From positions 1-64,000 of the forward strand of contig CAXTVM010000009.1 of assembly GCA_964247725.1 (NCBI GenBank): a stretch of DNA of 64,000 bases, read 5' to 3'. Source of the stretch: Lichenicola sp964247725 (GTDB lineage Bacteria > Pseudomonadota > Alphaproteobacteria > Acetobacterales > Acetobacteraceae). The notes beneath the pieces are model-generated. The model searched no databases. It was not told the DNA's origin and saw nothing but the letters and a program-made list of their open reading frames with translations. Every line of letters starts with the position of its first letter. Position 1 is the stretch's first letter. Both the position numbers and the translations under genes were made by a program. Positions 20,711-29,987 of the stretch are shown one piece after another.

Positions 20711-21977
20711 CTGGATCGGGCTGGCGGGGCTGCTGCTGTCGGGCCCGGTCGCGCTGCACGACGGGGCGCTGGGCCGCCCGCCGCGGTCCCGGGCGCAAGC
20801 CCAGGCTCAAGCGCAAGCCCAGGCCCGAGCGCAGGCCGCGCGCGGCCTCGCGGCGCGCTACGGCGCCGCGCGTGAGACGGCCGAGCGCCATGCCGCAGCC
20901 GCTGCCGCTCGGGCCGCCGCGCTGTCCGCCGCCAGCGTGGGGGCCGCCTCGGAGGCGCAGCGGACCGAACGCAACGCCGCCGGCGCCGCCGAGCGGGTGC
21001 TGGCCCTGGCCGTGCTGCGGGAGCAGGCGCAGCGGGCGCTGGACGCCGACGCGCGGGCGCTGGCGCCGCTGGTCCCGGTGGCGACGCGGCTCTCGCTCTA
21101 CCCGGCCGAGACCCTGCTGGCGGCGCCGCTGGCCCCCGGCGACGCGGTAACCGGGCTGATGGTGCTGCGCGGCATGGCGGCGGAGCTCGAGCGGCGCGCC
21201 CGCGACGTCCGCGACAACCAGGCCCGGCTGGAAGGCCTCGCCGGCCGGCTCACCGCCGAGCAGGCGCGCCTGCTGGTGCTGCAGCGCCGACAGTCCGAAC
21301 AGCAGGCCGCCATCGCCGCCCGCGCGGAGGCGGCGGCCGCGGTGCAGCGCGCCTCGGACGCCGCCGCCGACCAGGCCACGCGCCTGGCCGCCGACGCCGC
21401 CGCGCGCGCCGCCACGCTGGGCGACGCGGTCGCGCGCATCGAGGCGGCCGAGCAGGCGGCCCAGGCGAGATTCGCGCGACAGGCGGCGGTCGCCGAGGCT
21501 GCGCGGCAGCCGGACGCCGCCCGGACGCTGCGGCGCGAGGCGGCCAGCGTGGCGCCATCGGCCTGGCCCGGCCTGGTGCCGGGAGCCGGCGCGGACGCGC
21601 CGGTGGCCGGGCGGCTGGCGCAGGGGTTCGGCCAGCCCGGCCTGGCCGGCGCCTCGACCGGCCTCGTCTATGCCAGCGACCCGCTCGCCACCGTCACCGC
21701 GCCCTGCGCCAGCCGGGTCGACTTCGCCGGGCCGTTCCGCTCCTACGGCCGCATGCTGATCCTCGATTGCGGCCGCGAGTACCGGTTCGTGCTGGCCGGG
21801 CTCGACCGGCTGGACGTCGCGGTGGGCCAGGCGCTGGCCCGCGGCGCGCCGGTCGGGCGGATGGCGGCGTGGCCGGATCATCCGGGGGGCGGAGCGGGGC
21901 GGCCCAGCCTCTACGTGCAGTTGCGTCACGCCGACGCGACCATCGATCCGGACCGTTTCTTGCGGGGCGGGCGTTAG
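20652..21977 (+). CDS. envC: EnvC-type murein hydrolase activator (degenerate LytM domain), 441 aa
   Basis: Periplasmic activator of cell-wall amidases at division. An N-terminal hydrophobic segment (TLALGAWIGLAGLLLSGPVA) is followed by about 270 residues of Ala/Arg/Glu/Gln-rich coiled coil, then a C-terminal LytM/M23-like domain (GRLAQGFGQPGLAGASTGLV ... CASRVDFAGPFRSYGRMLIL). The zinc-binding His/Asp residues of active M23 peptidases are not evident, as in EnvC activators. There is no in-frame ATG; a TTG at 20652 is the best guess, and other TTGs follow in the 15-bp repeats, so the start is uncertain. It sits in the common gpmI-envC-ctpA order. Confidence 0.82.
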   Translation: MARPVLARSILARRTLALGAWIGLAGLLLSGPVALHDGALGRPPRSRAQAQAQAQAQARAQAARGLAARYGAARETAERHAAAAAARAAALSAASVGAASEAQRTERNAAGAAERVLALAVLREQAQRALDADARALAPLVPVATRLSLYPAETLLAAPLAPGDAVTGLMVLRGMAAELERRARDVRDNQARLEGLAGRLTAEQARLLVLQRRQSEQQAAIAARAEAAAAVQRASDAAADQATRLAADAAARAATLGDAVARIEAAEQAAQARFARQAAVAEAARQPDAARTLRREAASVAPSAWPGLVPGAGADAPVAGRLAQGFGQPGLAGASTGLVYASDPLATVTAPCASRVDFAGPFRSYGRMLILDCGREYRFVLAGLDRLDVAVGQALARGAPVGRMAAWPDHPGGGAGRPSLYVQLRHADATIDPDRFLRGGR

Positions 21978-22079
21978 TGTAATCTGATCGCAAGGTGGGC
22001 GTATGGTCGCGCCGTGCATGCTCGGGTCCGGACATGCTCCGGTTCGGCATGGTCGGGCGGCCTCGGGAGACGACACGGT

Positions 22080-23519
22080 ATGAGTTTGCGAAACGGGCTG
22101 CTGATCGGCACCGCGTTCCTGGTCGGTGCCGTCGCCGGTCCCGAGATCGGCCGCGTCGTGCGCCACGAGGCCGGCTTCGGCACCGCGCTGGCGCAGGAGG
22201 TGGCCACCAACGACGCAGCGCCCCCCGCCACCAGCCACGCCGAGACCTACCGGCTGCTGACGCTGTTCGGCGACGTGTTCGAGCGCGTGCGCGCCGACTA
22301 CGTCGAGCCGGTCACCGACCGCGACCTGATCAACAACGCGCTGAACGGCATGCTGACCGGGCTCGACCCGCACAGCTCCTACATGACCGCCAAGCAGTTC
22401 GCCGACATGGAGGTCACCACCAAGGGCCAGTTCGGCGGGCTCGGGCTCGAGGTCACCTCGGACGCCGGCGTGATCAAGGTGATCACGCCGATGGACGACA
22501 CGCCCGCGTCGCGCGCCGGGTTCAGGACCGGCGACCTCATCATCTCGATCAACGGCAAGAGCCTCGACAACACCGACCTCAATGACGCGGTCGACCGGAT
22601 GCGCGGCGATCCGGGCACCCGGATCACGCTGACCATCGAGCGCCAGGGCAAGCCGAAGCCGTTCGACGTGACCATGACCCGCGAGGTCATCCACATCCAG
22701 GTGATCAAGTCGGCGCTGTACGGGAAGGTCGCCTACGTCCGCGTCGCCTCGTTCGACGAGGACACCGAGTCCGGCCTGCACGAGGCGTTCGACAAGCTGC
22801 GGCGGCAGGCCGGCGGCAAGCTCGACGGCATGGTGCTCGACCTGCGCAACAACCCGGGCGGGCTGCTCGACCAGGCGGTGGCGGTATGCGACGACTTCAT
22901 CGCCTCGGGCGAGGTGGTCTCCACCCGCGCCCGCCACCCGGACGACAGCCAGCGCATGAACGCGCACGGCACCGACATCACCGGCGGCCTGCCGCTGGTG
23001 GTGCTGATCAACGAGGGCAGCGCCTCGGCCAGCGAGATCGTCGCCGGCGCGCTGCAGGACCACCGCCGGTCGGTGACGCTCGGCGAGCGGTCGTTCGGCA
23101 AGGCGTCGGTGCAGACCCTGATCCCGCTCGCCGGCGACAACGGCGCCATCCGGCTGACCACGGCGCGCTACTACACGCCGTCCGGCCGCTCGATCCAGGG
23201 CCTCGGCATCACGCCCGACATCAAGGTGCGCCGGACCCGGGACGACGACGGCAAGTTCATGCTGCGCGAGGGCGACCTCAACCACATCATCAAGAACGAG
23301 GGCGGCACCCAGGCCGCGGCGCCGGTGCGCAGCGACCTGCCGGCGGTGGCCAGGACGATCCCGGAGCTCCCCCCGGCGAACTGGCCGGCCTTCGATCCGG
23401 CCAAGCCGTCCACCGACTTCCAGCTGCAGGAGGGTCTGCGGGTGGTGACGGCGATGGCGGGGCAGCCTGTGGCCCCGGTGGCGGACGCCGCCGAGCCGAA
23501 GCGCGCCGGATCGCCCTGA
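22080..23519 (+). CDS. ctpA: S41 family C-terminal processing peptidase, 479 aa
   Basis: Periplasmic serine protease with a PDZ domain. The signal sequence is MSLRNGLLIGTAFLVGAVAG, ending near GTALAQE. The PDZ domain (about 85-165) contains FGGLGLEVTSDAGVIKVITP and GFRTGDLIISINGKSL. The catalytic serine is in LINEGSASASEIVAGAL and the lysine in GERSFGKASVQTLIPL, forming the Ser-Lys dyad. The ATG at 22080 follows GGGAGA. It is downstream of envC and probably co-transcribed; a link to envelope remodelling follows from this context. Confidence 0.95.
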   Translation: MSLRNGLLIGTAFLVGAVAGPEIGRVVRHEAGFGTALAQEVATNDAAPPATSHAETYRLLTLFGDVFERVRADYVEPVTDRDLINNALNGMLTGLDPHSSYMTAKQFADMEVTTKGQFGGLGLEVTSDAGVIKVITPMDDTPASRAGFRTGDLIISINGKSLDNTDLNDAVDRMRGDPGTRITLTIERQGKPKPFDVTMTREVIHIQVIKSALYGKVAYVRVASFDEDTESGLHEAFDKLRRQAGGKLDGMVLDLRNNPGGLLDQAVAVCDDFIASGEVVSTRARHPDDSQRMNAHGTDITGGLPLVVLINEGSASASEIVAGALQDHRRSVTLGERSFGKASVQTLIPLAGDNGAIRLTTARYYTPSGRSIQGLGITPDIKVRRTRDDDGKFMLREGDLNHIIKNEGGTQAAAPVRSDLPAVARTIPELPPANWPAFDPAKPSTDFQLQEGLRVVTAMAGQPVAPVADAAEPKRAGSP

Positions 23520-23552
23520 GCCGGGGACACGGCGCGGCGGCCCGCCCAGACG

Positions 23553-24794
23553 ATGCGACCGGCGGCACGGGCCCTCGCCGGCGCCTGGCTGGCGATCCTG
23601 CTGCTCGCCGGCGGCGGCGCCGCCGTGCTGCAGCTGCTGGGCGCGCCGAAACCGCCGCAGGCAGCCTGGCCGGCTGCCCAGCCGTCCCGTCCGGCGACGG
23701 CCCTCCCCGCCTCGCCTGCTCCGGTCGCCACCACCCTGCCCGCCGCCCGTCCGCCCGCGGTCGCGGCCAACGCGGCCGGGCCCGCCGTCCTGGTGGCGCC
23801 GCCGGACCCGGCGCTGGCCGAGCCGGCGCCCGACTTCCCCGGCCGCCTGCTGCCGCGCATCGGCGCCGACGGCCGGACCCCGGCACAGGCCTATGCAAGC
23901 CAAGCCGGGGCAAGCCAGGCCGGGGCGGCCAAGGCCGGCCTGCCGGCGCCGGGGCCACGCGTGGCGGTCATGATCGAGGATATCGGCCTGGCCGACGAGG
24001 TCACCGCGGCGGCGATCGAGCGGCTCCCGGCGGCGATCTCGCTCGGCGTGTCGCCGTATACCGCCGCCCTCGACCAGCCCGGCCTGCCTCCGTTCCTCCA
24101 GGCCGCCCGGCGCGCCGGGCACGAGACCTGGCTGTCGCTGCCGATGGAGCCGGCCGGCAGCCCGCTCGACGACGAGGGCTCGGAAGCGCTCAGCACCGCC
24201 AGCGACCTCGAGGTCGACCGCCGCGCGCTCGAATGGTCGCTGTCGCGCTGCCAGGGCTATGTCGGCGTCACCAACGCGCTCAGCGGCCTGCGCGGCGACC
24301 GCTTCGCCGGCTCCGACGCATTCGCGATGGTGGGCGCTGCGCTGGCGCGGCGGGGGCTGCTGTATCTCGACGCCGGCAGCCTGTCGGGCGATCCGGCGCG
24401 GCCGGCGGGCCCGGGCGTGCGGCGGGCCGACCTCACCATCGACGAGCAGCCGGACGCCGCCGACATCGAGGCCAGGCTGTCGCGGCTCGAGCAGGTGGCG
24501 CGCGACCAGGGCAGCGCGCTCGGGATCGCCGGCCCGCTGCGGCCGGTGCTGATCGAGCGCCTGCAGGCCTGGAGCCGCCACCTCGCCGAGCGCGGCATCG
24601 CGCTGGTCCCGGCGAGCGCGCTGCCGCCGCCGGCGAAGGCCGCGCCCGCGCCGCCCGCCGCGCCGCCTAGCGTGCCGACAATGGCGCCGACAGTTCCTCC
24701 TATAGCCGCCGCACCCGCCGCCACGCCGCCCGCAGCGCAGCGGCCGGCCGTCGCGGCACCCGCATCGCCGCCGTTCCCGTCAGGTCCGCCATGA
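23553..24794 (+). CDS. Divergent polysaccharide deacetylase family protein, 413 aa
   Basis: Envelope protein of the divergent polysaccharide deacetylase (YibQ-like) family, often encoded beside envC and ctpA; the substrate is not established. One N-terminal membrane anchor (AWLAILLLAGGGAAVLQLL) is followed by a Pro/Ala-rich linker to about residue 130. The deacetylase-like barrel starts at RVAVMIEDIGLADEVTAAAI and includes ETWLSLPMEPAG and GYVGVTNALSGLRGDRF. The last 75 residues are again Pro/Ala-rich. The linker holds an in-frame ASQAG repeat (23891-23942). The stop overlaps the rppH ATG (ATGA), so the two genes are translationally coupled. Confidence 0.88.
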   Translation: MRPAARALAGAWLAILLLAGGGAAVLQLLGAPKPPQAAWPAAQPSRPATALPASPAPVATTLPAARPPAVAANAAGPAVLVAPPDPALAEPAPDFPGRLLPRIGADGRTPAQAYASQAGASQAGAAKAGLPAPGPRVAVMIEDIGLADEVTAAAIERLPAAISLGVSPYTAALDQPGLPPFLQAARRAGHETWLSLPMEPAGSPLDDEGSEALSTASDLEVDRRALEWSLSRCQGYVGVTNALSGLRGDRFAGSDAFAMVGAALARRGLLYLDAGSLSGDPARPAGPGVRRADLTIDEQPDAADIEARLSRLEQVARDQGSALGIAGPLRPVLIERLQAWSRHLAERGIALVPASALPPPAKAAPAPPAAPPSVPTMAPTVPPIAAAPAATPPAAQRPAVAAPASPPFPSGPP

Positions 24795-25315
24795 GCACCA
24801 CCGCCCACGCCCAGCTCCCATACCGCCCCAACGTCGGCGCGGCCCTGTTCGACCGCAGCGGCCGGGTGCTGCTCTGCCGCCGCGCCGACCCCGCCCGTGC
24901 CGAGGGTGCGTCCGGCATCTGGCAGCTGCCGCAGGGCGGCATCGACGGGGACGAGGACCCGGCGGCCGCGGTGCTGCGGGAGCTGAAGGAGGAGGTCGGC
25001 ACCGACAACGCCGCGATCCTCGGCCACCATCCCGATTGGCTCAGCTACGACCTGCCGCCGCACCTGGTCGGCAGGGTCCTGGGCGGCCGCTACCGGGGCC
25101 AGCGGCAACGCTGGTTCGCGCTGCGCTTCCTGGGCGAGGACGACGAGATCCGGCTCGACCTCGATCCGCACCCGGAGTTCGACGCCTGGAGGTGGGTGCC
25201 GCTGTCGACGCTGCCGACGCTGGCCGTCGGCTTCAAGCAGCCGACCTACGCCATCCTGGCGACCGCCTTCGCCGGCTACGCCGCCGCCGCCGCCGAGGCC
25301 GGACGCCGATGCTGA
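24791..25315 (+). CDS. rppH: RNA pyrophosphohydrolase (Nudix), 174 aa
   Basis: Removes pyrophosphate from the 5' end of mRNA, starting decay. The Nudix box is complete: G-GIDGDEDPAAAVL-RELKEEVG (about residues 54-75). The upstream YRPNVGAALFDRSGRVLLCRR and SGIWQLPQGGI are typical of RppH rather than generic Nudix proteins, as are WLSYDLPPHL and RGQRQRWFALRF. A divergent C-terminal tail of Ala and charged residues is normal in alphaproteobacteria. It overlaps both neighbours by a few bases. Confidence 0.95.
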   Translation: MSTTAHAQLPYRPNVGAALFDRSGRVLLCRRADPARAEGASGIWQLPQGGIDGDEDPAAAVLRELKEEVGTDNAAILGHHPDWLSYDLPPHLVGRVLGGRYRGQRQRWFALRFLGEDDEIRLDLDPHPEFDAWRWVPLSTLPTLAVGFKQPTYAILATAFAGYAAAAAEAGRRC

Positions 25316-26160
25316 GGCTGGCCTGGTCGCTGCTGAAGGCGACCGTCGCCGGCTACATCGAGGACGACGCGCTGTCCCGGGGTGCCGCCATCGCCTACTA
25401 CACGGTGTTCGCGATCGCGCCGATGCTGGTGATCGTCATCAGCATGACCGGGCTGGTCTATGGCGAGGAGGCGGCGCGCGGCGCCATCGTCGGCCAGCTC
25501 CGGGGCATGATGGGCCACGAGGCCGCGGAGGCGATCCAGACCATGATCGCGTCGGCCGGCAACAGGCGCAGCGGCACGCTGGGCGCGGTGCTGGGCTTCG
25601 GCGCCCTGCTGCTGACCGCCACCGGCGTGTTCGGCGAGATGCAGACCGGGCTCAACGTGATCTGGAAGGCGGAGCCGAAGAGCTCGACCGTCACCCGCCT
25701 GATCCGGGCGCGCGCGGCCAGCCTCGGGCTGATCGCGGCGCTCGGCTTCCTGCTGATGGTCTCGCTGGCCGTGAGTGCGGCGATCACCGCCTTCGGCCAC
25801 CTGCTGCAGCACGTGCTGCCCGACGTCGACCTGCTGCTGCGCCTGGTCAACTTCCTGATCTCGCTCGTGCTGATCTCGGTGCTGTTCGCGGCGATCTACA
25901 AGATCCTGCCCGACGCGCCCACCACCTGGGAGGACGTGGGCGTCGGCGCCGTCGTCACCGCCTTCCTGTTCACGGTCGGCAAGACCGTCATCGGCCTCTA
26001 CATCGGCAGCAGCGCGGTGGCGTCGTCGTACGGCGCCGCCGGCGCGCTCGTGATCGTGCTGCTGTGGGTGTACTACTCGGCGCAGATCTTCCTGCTCGGC
26101 GCCGAGTTCACCCGCGCCTGGGCGGCCCACCACGGCAGCGCCGCCGCGCGCGGGACCTGA
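25309..26160 (+). CDS. YihY/virulence factor BrkB family membrane protein, 283 aa
   Basis: Integral membrane protein with six predicted helices and the family core DDALSRGAAIAYYTVFAIAP (about 19-38), followed by ATGVFGEMQTGLNVIW and SSYGAAGALVIVLLWVYYSA. Once annotated as ribonuclease BN, but that enzyme is unrelated; function is unknown, with a possible transport or permease role. The ATG at 25309 overlaps the rppH stop by 7 nt. It is the last gene of the plus-strand run that begins at gpmI. Confidence 0.9.
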   Translation: MLRLAWSLLKATVAGYIEDDALSRGAAIAYYTVFAIAPMLVIVISMTGLVYGEEAARGAIVGQLRGMMGHEAAEAIQTMIASAGNRRSGTLGAVLGFGALLLTATGVFGEMQTGLNVIWKAEPKSSTVTRLIRARAASLGLIAALGFLLMVSLAVSAAITAFGHLLQHVLPDVDLLLRLVNFLISLVLISVLFAAIYKILPDAPTTWEDVGVGAVVTAFLFTVGKTVIGLYIGSSAVASSYGAAGALVIVLLWVYYSAQIFLLGAEFTRAWAAHHGSAAARGT

Positions 26161-26166
26161 CGACGC

Positions 26167-27495
26167 TCAGGCGGCGGCATCGCGGATGGCGTCGGCGACC
26201 GCGGCCTGGTTGTCCTTCAGGCGGCCGAAGGCGAGGCGGATGTGCGGGAGCCGCCCCTGTCCGCACTTCGATCCCGGCAGGACCATCATGCGCCGGTCCT
26301 CGAACACGCGCAGTGCCGCCGGCTCGGAGCGGACCGGGATCCAGAGGCTGAGCCCGGCTCCGGACCCGATCCGCATGTCGCGGGCCTGCAGGTGGTCGGT
26401 CAGCGTCGTGCGCCGCTGCGCATAGATCCGGCGCGCCTCGCGGACGATGCGACAGGCGTCTGGATCGGCCAGCAGCCAGGAGGCCGCCGATTGCAGGACA
26501 TGGCTGGTCCAGCCGACGCTGAAGCCGCGGAAGGTGTGGATCTTCTCGATCACCGCGGCCGGGCCGGAGACCACCGCCAGCCTGAGCTCGGGCGAGATGC
26601 TCTTGGAGACCGAGAAGGCGTGGATCACCCGATCCGGGAAGGCGGCGCCCAGACTCGCGGGCATGATCGGCGACAGGCCGCCGAGCGCATCGTCCTCGAT
26701 GATCGGGATCGAGCCGCCGTCCAGCACGTCGCACAGCGCGGCCAGGCGCCCGGGCGGGATCGACACCCCGGTCACGGCATGGGTGCGCGGCTGGAACAGG
26801 AAGGCGGCCGGCCTGCGGTCGAGCGCCGCCTGCAGCGCGGCGGGGATCGGCCCGTCGCGGTCGCAGGCGACCGGAACCACGGATCCGCCCAGGTATTCGA
26901 TGATGTCGAGGATGCGCATCGTCGCCGGCTCCTCGATCGCGACCAAGTCGCCCGGGGAGATCAGGACGTGCAGGATCTCGTAGAGGGCGGTGAAGCCGCC
27001 GTTGGTCGCGAGGAAGGCGGGCGCGCGGTAGGGCCAGAAGCGTTCGACCGTCCGCTGCAGCCTGGGCAGGATCGGCAGGTTGGCGTAGCCGTTCACGCCC
27101 TCCGCCGCGGCGGCCCGCGTCAGCGCGTCCTGGAGCGGCGGAAGCAGTGCCGGGTCGGGCGTGAAGGCGGCCAGGTCGAGCATCCCGCGTGACGGCCGGG
27201 CGACGCTGGTCTTGCGGTTGGGTCGTGGTGCCGCGCTGTCTCCGCAGACCCAGCTTCCCAGCCGACCTCGTCCGCTGACGACGTTCTGACGCCGCAGCCG
27301 CGCCCATGCTCCGGACACCGTGGCCGGGCTCACCCCGAGACGGAACGCCAGGTCGCGCACCGTCGGCAACCGTATCCCGATCGGCAGCACGCCGGCCCGG
27401 ATCAGGCCCATGATCCGATGGGCGATGCCGTGCGCGGAGCGATCGTCAAGCTCTCCGACCAGCCAAACCACGTCTACCGCTGGTGTCATTCGCAT
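26167..27495 (-). CDS. MocR-type GntR/aminotransferase transcriptional regulator, 442 aa
   Basis: Fusion of an N-terminal winged helix of the GntR family (about 18-85; GIRLPTVRDLAFRLGVSPAT with VSGAWARLRRQNVV) and a fold-type I aminotransferase-like domain (about 100-440) that binds PLP as an effector sensor. The PLP lysine is in FSVSKSISPELRLAVVSGP, and IPIIEDDALGGLSP holds the conserved Asp. MocR proteins usually control a divergent gene or their own operon; here the divergent gene is a TonB-dependent receptor, with an inverted repeat in between. The ligand is unknown; an amino-containing compound would be typical. Start ATG 27495, or the next Met at 27489. Confidence 0.9.
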   Translation of the reverse strand: MRMTPAVDVVWLVGELDDRSAHGIAHRIMGLIRAGVLPIGIRLPTVRDLAFRLGVSPATVSGAWARLRRQNVVSGRGRLGSWVCGDSAAPRPNRKTSVARPSRGMLDLAAFTPDPALLPPLQDALTRAAAAEGVNGYANLPILPRLQRTVERFWPYRAPAFLATNGGFTALYEILHVLISPGDLVAIEEPATMRILDIIEYLGGSVVPVACDRDGPIPAALQAALDRRPAAFLFQPRTHAVTGVSIPPGRLAALCDVLDGGSIPIIEDDALGGLSPIMPASLGAAFPDRVIHAFSVSKSISPELRLAVVSGPAAVIEKIHTFRGFSVGWTSHVLQSAASWLLADPDACRIVREARRIYAQRRTTLTDHLQARDMRIGSGAGLSLWIPVRSEPAALRVFEDRRMMVLPGSKCGQGRLPHIRLAFGRLKDNQAAVADAIRDAAA

Positions 27496-27525
27496 AAGGT
27501 CGAATGTTCAAGTACGTAATAGCCA

Positions 27526-27551
27526 TTGATCATAGTCCGGGCAATGATCAA
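27526..27551. promoter_or_regulatory. Inverted repeat between the MocR-type regulator and the TonB-dependent receptor
   Basis: Arms TTGATCAT (27526-27533) and ATGATCAA (27544-27551) are perfect reverse complements separated by 10 bp, and each contains TGATCA. The centres are 18 bp apart. The position, 31 bp upstream of the regulator start and 69 bp upstream of the receptor start, fits a shared operator for the divergent pair. Confidence 0.55.
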
Positions 27552-27619
27552 CGTGGGCGTGCCGTCACCGGCTGCCGCGCCGCCGCAAAGGCATCCAGCC
27601 GCTCCGGAGTCTTTCGCCC

Positions 27620-29962
27620 ATGATCGCGTCCGTCCCGACGACCGGAAGAACGCGGTGGCACTACGGCCTGCTGTGCGGACTGTCCTGGCTTTCCATCACG
27701 GGTGCCGAGGCCGGGACGGGCGCAGGTCCGGCCCCGGGTCCAGCCGTGGGTTCGGCAACGCGGCCCCATCCGCATCGCGTCCGACCCGCGCCGCGGACGG
27801 CGCCGGCGCACGAGGCGGCCGTTGCGGCCGCGGAATCCGTGACCGTCACCGGGTCCCGCCGATTCGGCTTCTCCAAGCAGCAGAAGGCACCCGACTCCGA
27901 GACCAACATCAGCGCGCAGACGCTGGTGCAGCGGGAGGTCAACCAGGTCACCGACCTGCAGAAGCTGGTGCCGAACCTCACCGTGCAGTCCCTGAAAGGC
28001 ACGCAGAGCATCGACTACCACCTGCGGGGCGTGGGCTTCGACGATTACTACGAGAACAACATGTCGTCGGTGCTCGTCTATGTCGACGGCGTGCCGTTTC
28101 CGTTCAGCACGATGACCGACGGCGTGATGTTCGACATCGCCGGGGTCGACGTCGTGCCGGGACCGGTCGGGACGACCCACGGCACCGCCGACTCCGGCGG
28201 CGAGATCGACATCCGCACCGCCGATCCGACGCCGGACTGGCACGGCACCCTGACGCAGGACATCGCGGGCTATGCCCGCAGCCGCACCACCGCCACCCTG
28301 TCGGGACCGGTCTCCGACACGGTCTCGTTCCGGGTCGCCGCGCAGACCGCGCACGGCGGCGGCTGGCAGTACGATCCCCAGAACGGCGCCCATCTCGGCG
28401 ACCTGGACGAGACCGCGATTCGGGCCAAGCTGCGCTGGACGCCGGATGCGCTGACCACGCTTACGATCGGCGCGCACTGGACCGTCGACGACAGCCAGCT
28501 CGTCAACGGCAACCCGGTGCTCAACCTTGACCCGAGCTTCCAGAAGCTGCCGGCGCTGACCTCGTACCGCCAGACCGAATGGGACATCCGGCCGAACTTC
28601 GCGGCCCTGGTCGGTCGTCCGGACACGCTGAAGCCGTCGGAGCACGACGTGTTCTGGGGCGCCGACGTCGACTTCTCCCGCGATCTCGGCGTGGCGCAGC
28701 TGGAGTCGATCTCGGCCTTCGAGACCGAACGCCAGGGGGAGTATTCCGACGAGGACGGCACGCCGATGGCCACCGGCGACGTCTATCGGGACATCGACGC
28801 CGACCTGTTCTCGCAGGAGCTCCGGCTCAACTCGCGGGGCGAGGGTCCGCTGCACTGGGGCCTCGGGTTGGACTACATCCGCTCCCGGATGTTCCAGCAG
28901 TTCTTCTCGAACTTCAGCCAGTACGTCGGCCGCGGCTACATCTCGGACAGCTTCTACGACCAGAACCAGCAGTCCTTCTCGCAGTACGCGAACGCGTCCT
29001 ACCGGCTGCCCTGGCGCCTGACCGCGTTCGGCGGCCTCAACCACACCAGCGACGATCGACAGCTCTTCAACTTCGAGACGATCCAGTACGGCGTGCGCAC
29101 CTACCGCTTCCTGCCGGAGGGATCGCTGACGAACCAGATCGGCGGCGTGATCGGCCTGCAGGAGCAGGTCGACGACGGTCTCCAGCTCTACGCGAAGGTC
29201 AGCCGGGGCTTCAAGCCCGGCGGGTTCGCCGCCAACAACACGGTGCAGCAGGCGCAGCTCAGCCCGTTCCGGCCGGAGTCCCTGCTCGCCTACGAGATCG
29301 GCTTCAAGAGCGATCCCCTGCCGGGCCGGATCCGCCTCAACGGCGCCGCCTTCTACTACGACTACCACAACGAGCAGGTGGTCTCGAGCTTCCTGCTGCC
29401 GAGCTACGGGCCGCTCGGCACCTACGTCAACATCCCGCATTCCAACATCTGGGGCATCGAGGCCTCGACCGAGCTGCATCCGGTCGCCCACGTCTACCTG
29501 AGCGGCAACATGGGCTACGAGCGCGGCGTCTACTCGGTGTTCCAGGCGCTCGATACCGGGGCCACCAACGCCTATCACGTCGCCACCGGCGTGTATCAGG
29601 CGATCGACGACAACTTCAGCGGCACCGACCTGGGCATCCCGAAGCTGTCTCTGGACGGGTCCGCAGCCTACCGGTTCACGCCCCGCGCGCGGCTGACCGC
29701 GGAGCTCGCGGTCGACGGCAGCTATCGCGACTCGCAGGCCTTCACCGTCGGCGGCACCGGCGCCTACCGGCTCCCGCCCTACTTCCTGCTCGGCGCCCAC
29801 GCGACCGTCGCGTCGGCGGGCGGGCGATGGACCGTCACGCTCTACGCCACCAACCTGCTGAACCGGAGCTACAGCGTGACCACCTCCTCGGAGACCACCA
29901 CCTATCAGCACGTTCCCGGCGAACCGCGCTTCATCGGCGCGCGACTGGGCGTCGGCTTCTGA
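27620..29962 (+). CDS. TonB-dependent outer-membrane receptor, 780 aa
   Basis: Active outer-membrane importer. It has a signal peptide (about 1-31), a low-complexity Pro/Ala spacer, a TonB-box-like ESVTVTGSRR (about 73-82), a plug domain (VTDLQKLVPNLTVQSLKGTQ ... SVLVYVDGVPFPF) and a 22-strand barrel ending in the required aromatic residue (ARLGVGF). The barrel motif SRGFKPGGFAANNT is common in receptors for varied organic substrates, so it need not be a siderophore receptor. The first gene of a plus-strand run with an unknown protein, an amidase and an MFS transporter, divergent from a MocR-type regulator. Confidence 0.93.
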   Translation: MIASVPTTGRTRWHYGLLCGLSWLSITGAEAGTGAGPAPGPAVGSATRPHPHRVRPAPRTAPAHEAAVAAAESVTVTGSRRFGFSKQQKAPDSETNISAQTLVQREVNQVTDLQKLVPNLTVQSLKGTQSIDYHLRGVGFDDYYENNMSSVLVYVDGVPFPFSTMTDGVMFDIAGVDVVPGPVGTTHGTADSGGEIDIRTADPTPDWHGTLTQDIAGYARSRTTATLSGPVSDTVSFRVAAQTAHGGGWQYDPQNGAHLGDLDETAIRAKLRWTPDALTTLTIGAHWTVDDSQLVNGNPVLNLDPSFQKLPALTSYRQTEWDIRPNFAALVGRPDTLKPSEHDVFWGADVDFSRDLGVAQLESISAFETERQGEYSDEDGTPMATGDVYRDIDADLFSQELRLNSRGEGPLHWGLGLDYIRSRMFQQFFSNFSQYVGRGYISDSFYDQNQQSFSQYANASYRLPWRLTAFGGLNHTSDDRQLFNFETIQYGVRTYRFLPEGSLTNQIGGVIGLQEQVDDGLQLYAKVSRGFKPGGFAANNTVQQAQLSPFRPESLLAYEIGFKSDPLPGRIRLNGAAFYYDYHNEQVVSSFLLPSYGPLGTYVNIPHSNIWGIEASTELHPVAHVYLSGNMGYERGVYSVFQALDTGATNAYHVATGVYQAIDDNFSGTDLGIPKLSLDGSAAYRFTPRARLTAELAVDGSYRDSQAFTVGGTGAYRLPPYFLLGAHATVASAGGRWTVTLYATNLLNRSYSVTTSSETTTYQHVPGEPRFIGARLGVGF

Positions 29963-29987
29963 GCCGCCCGCGTCCCGGCCCGACCTG

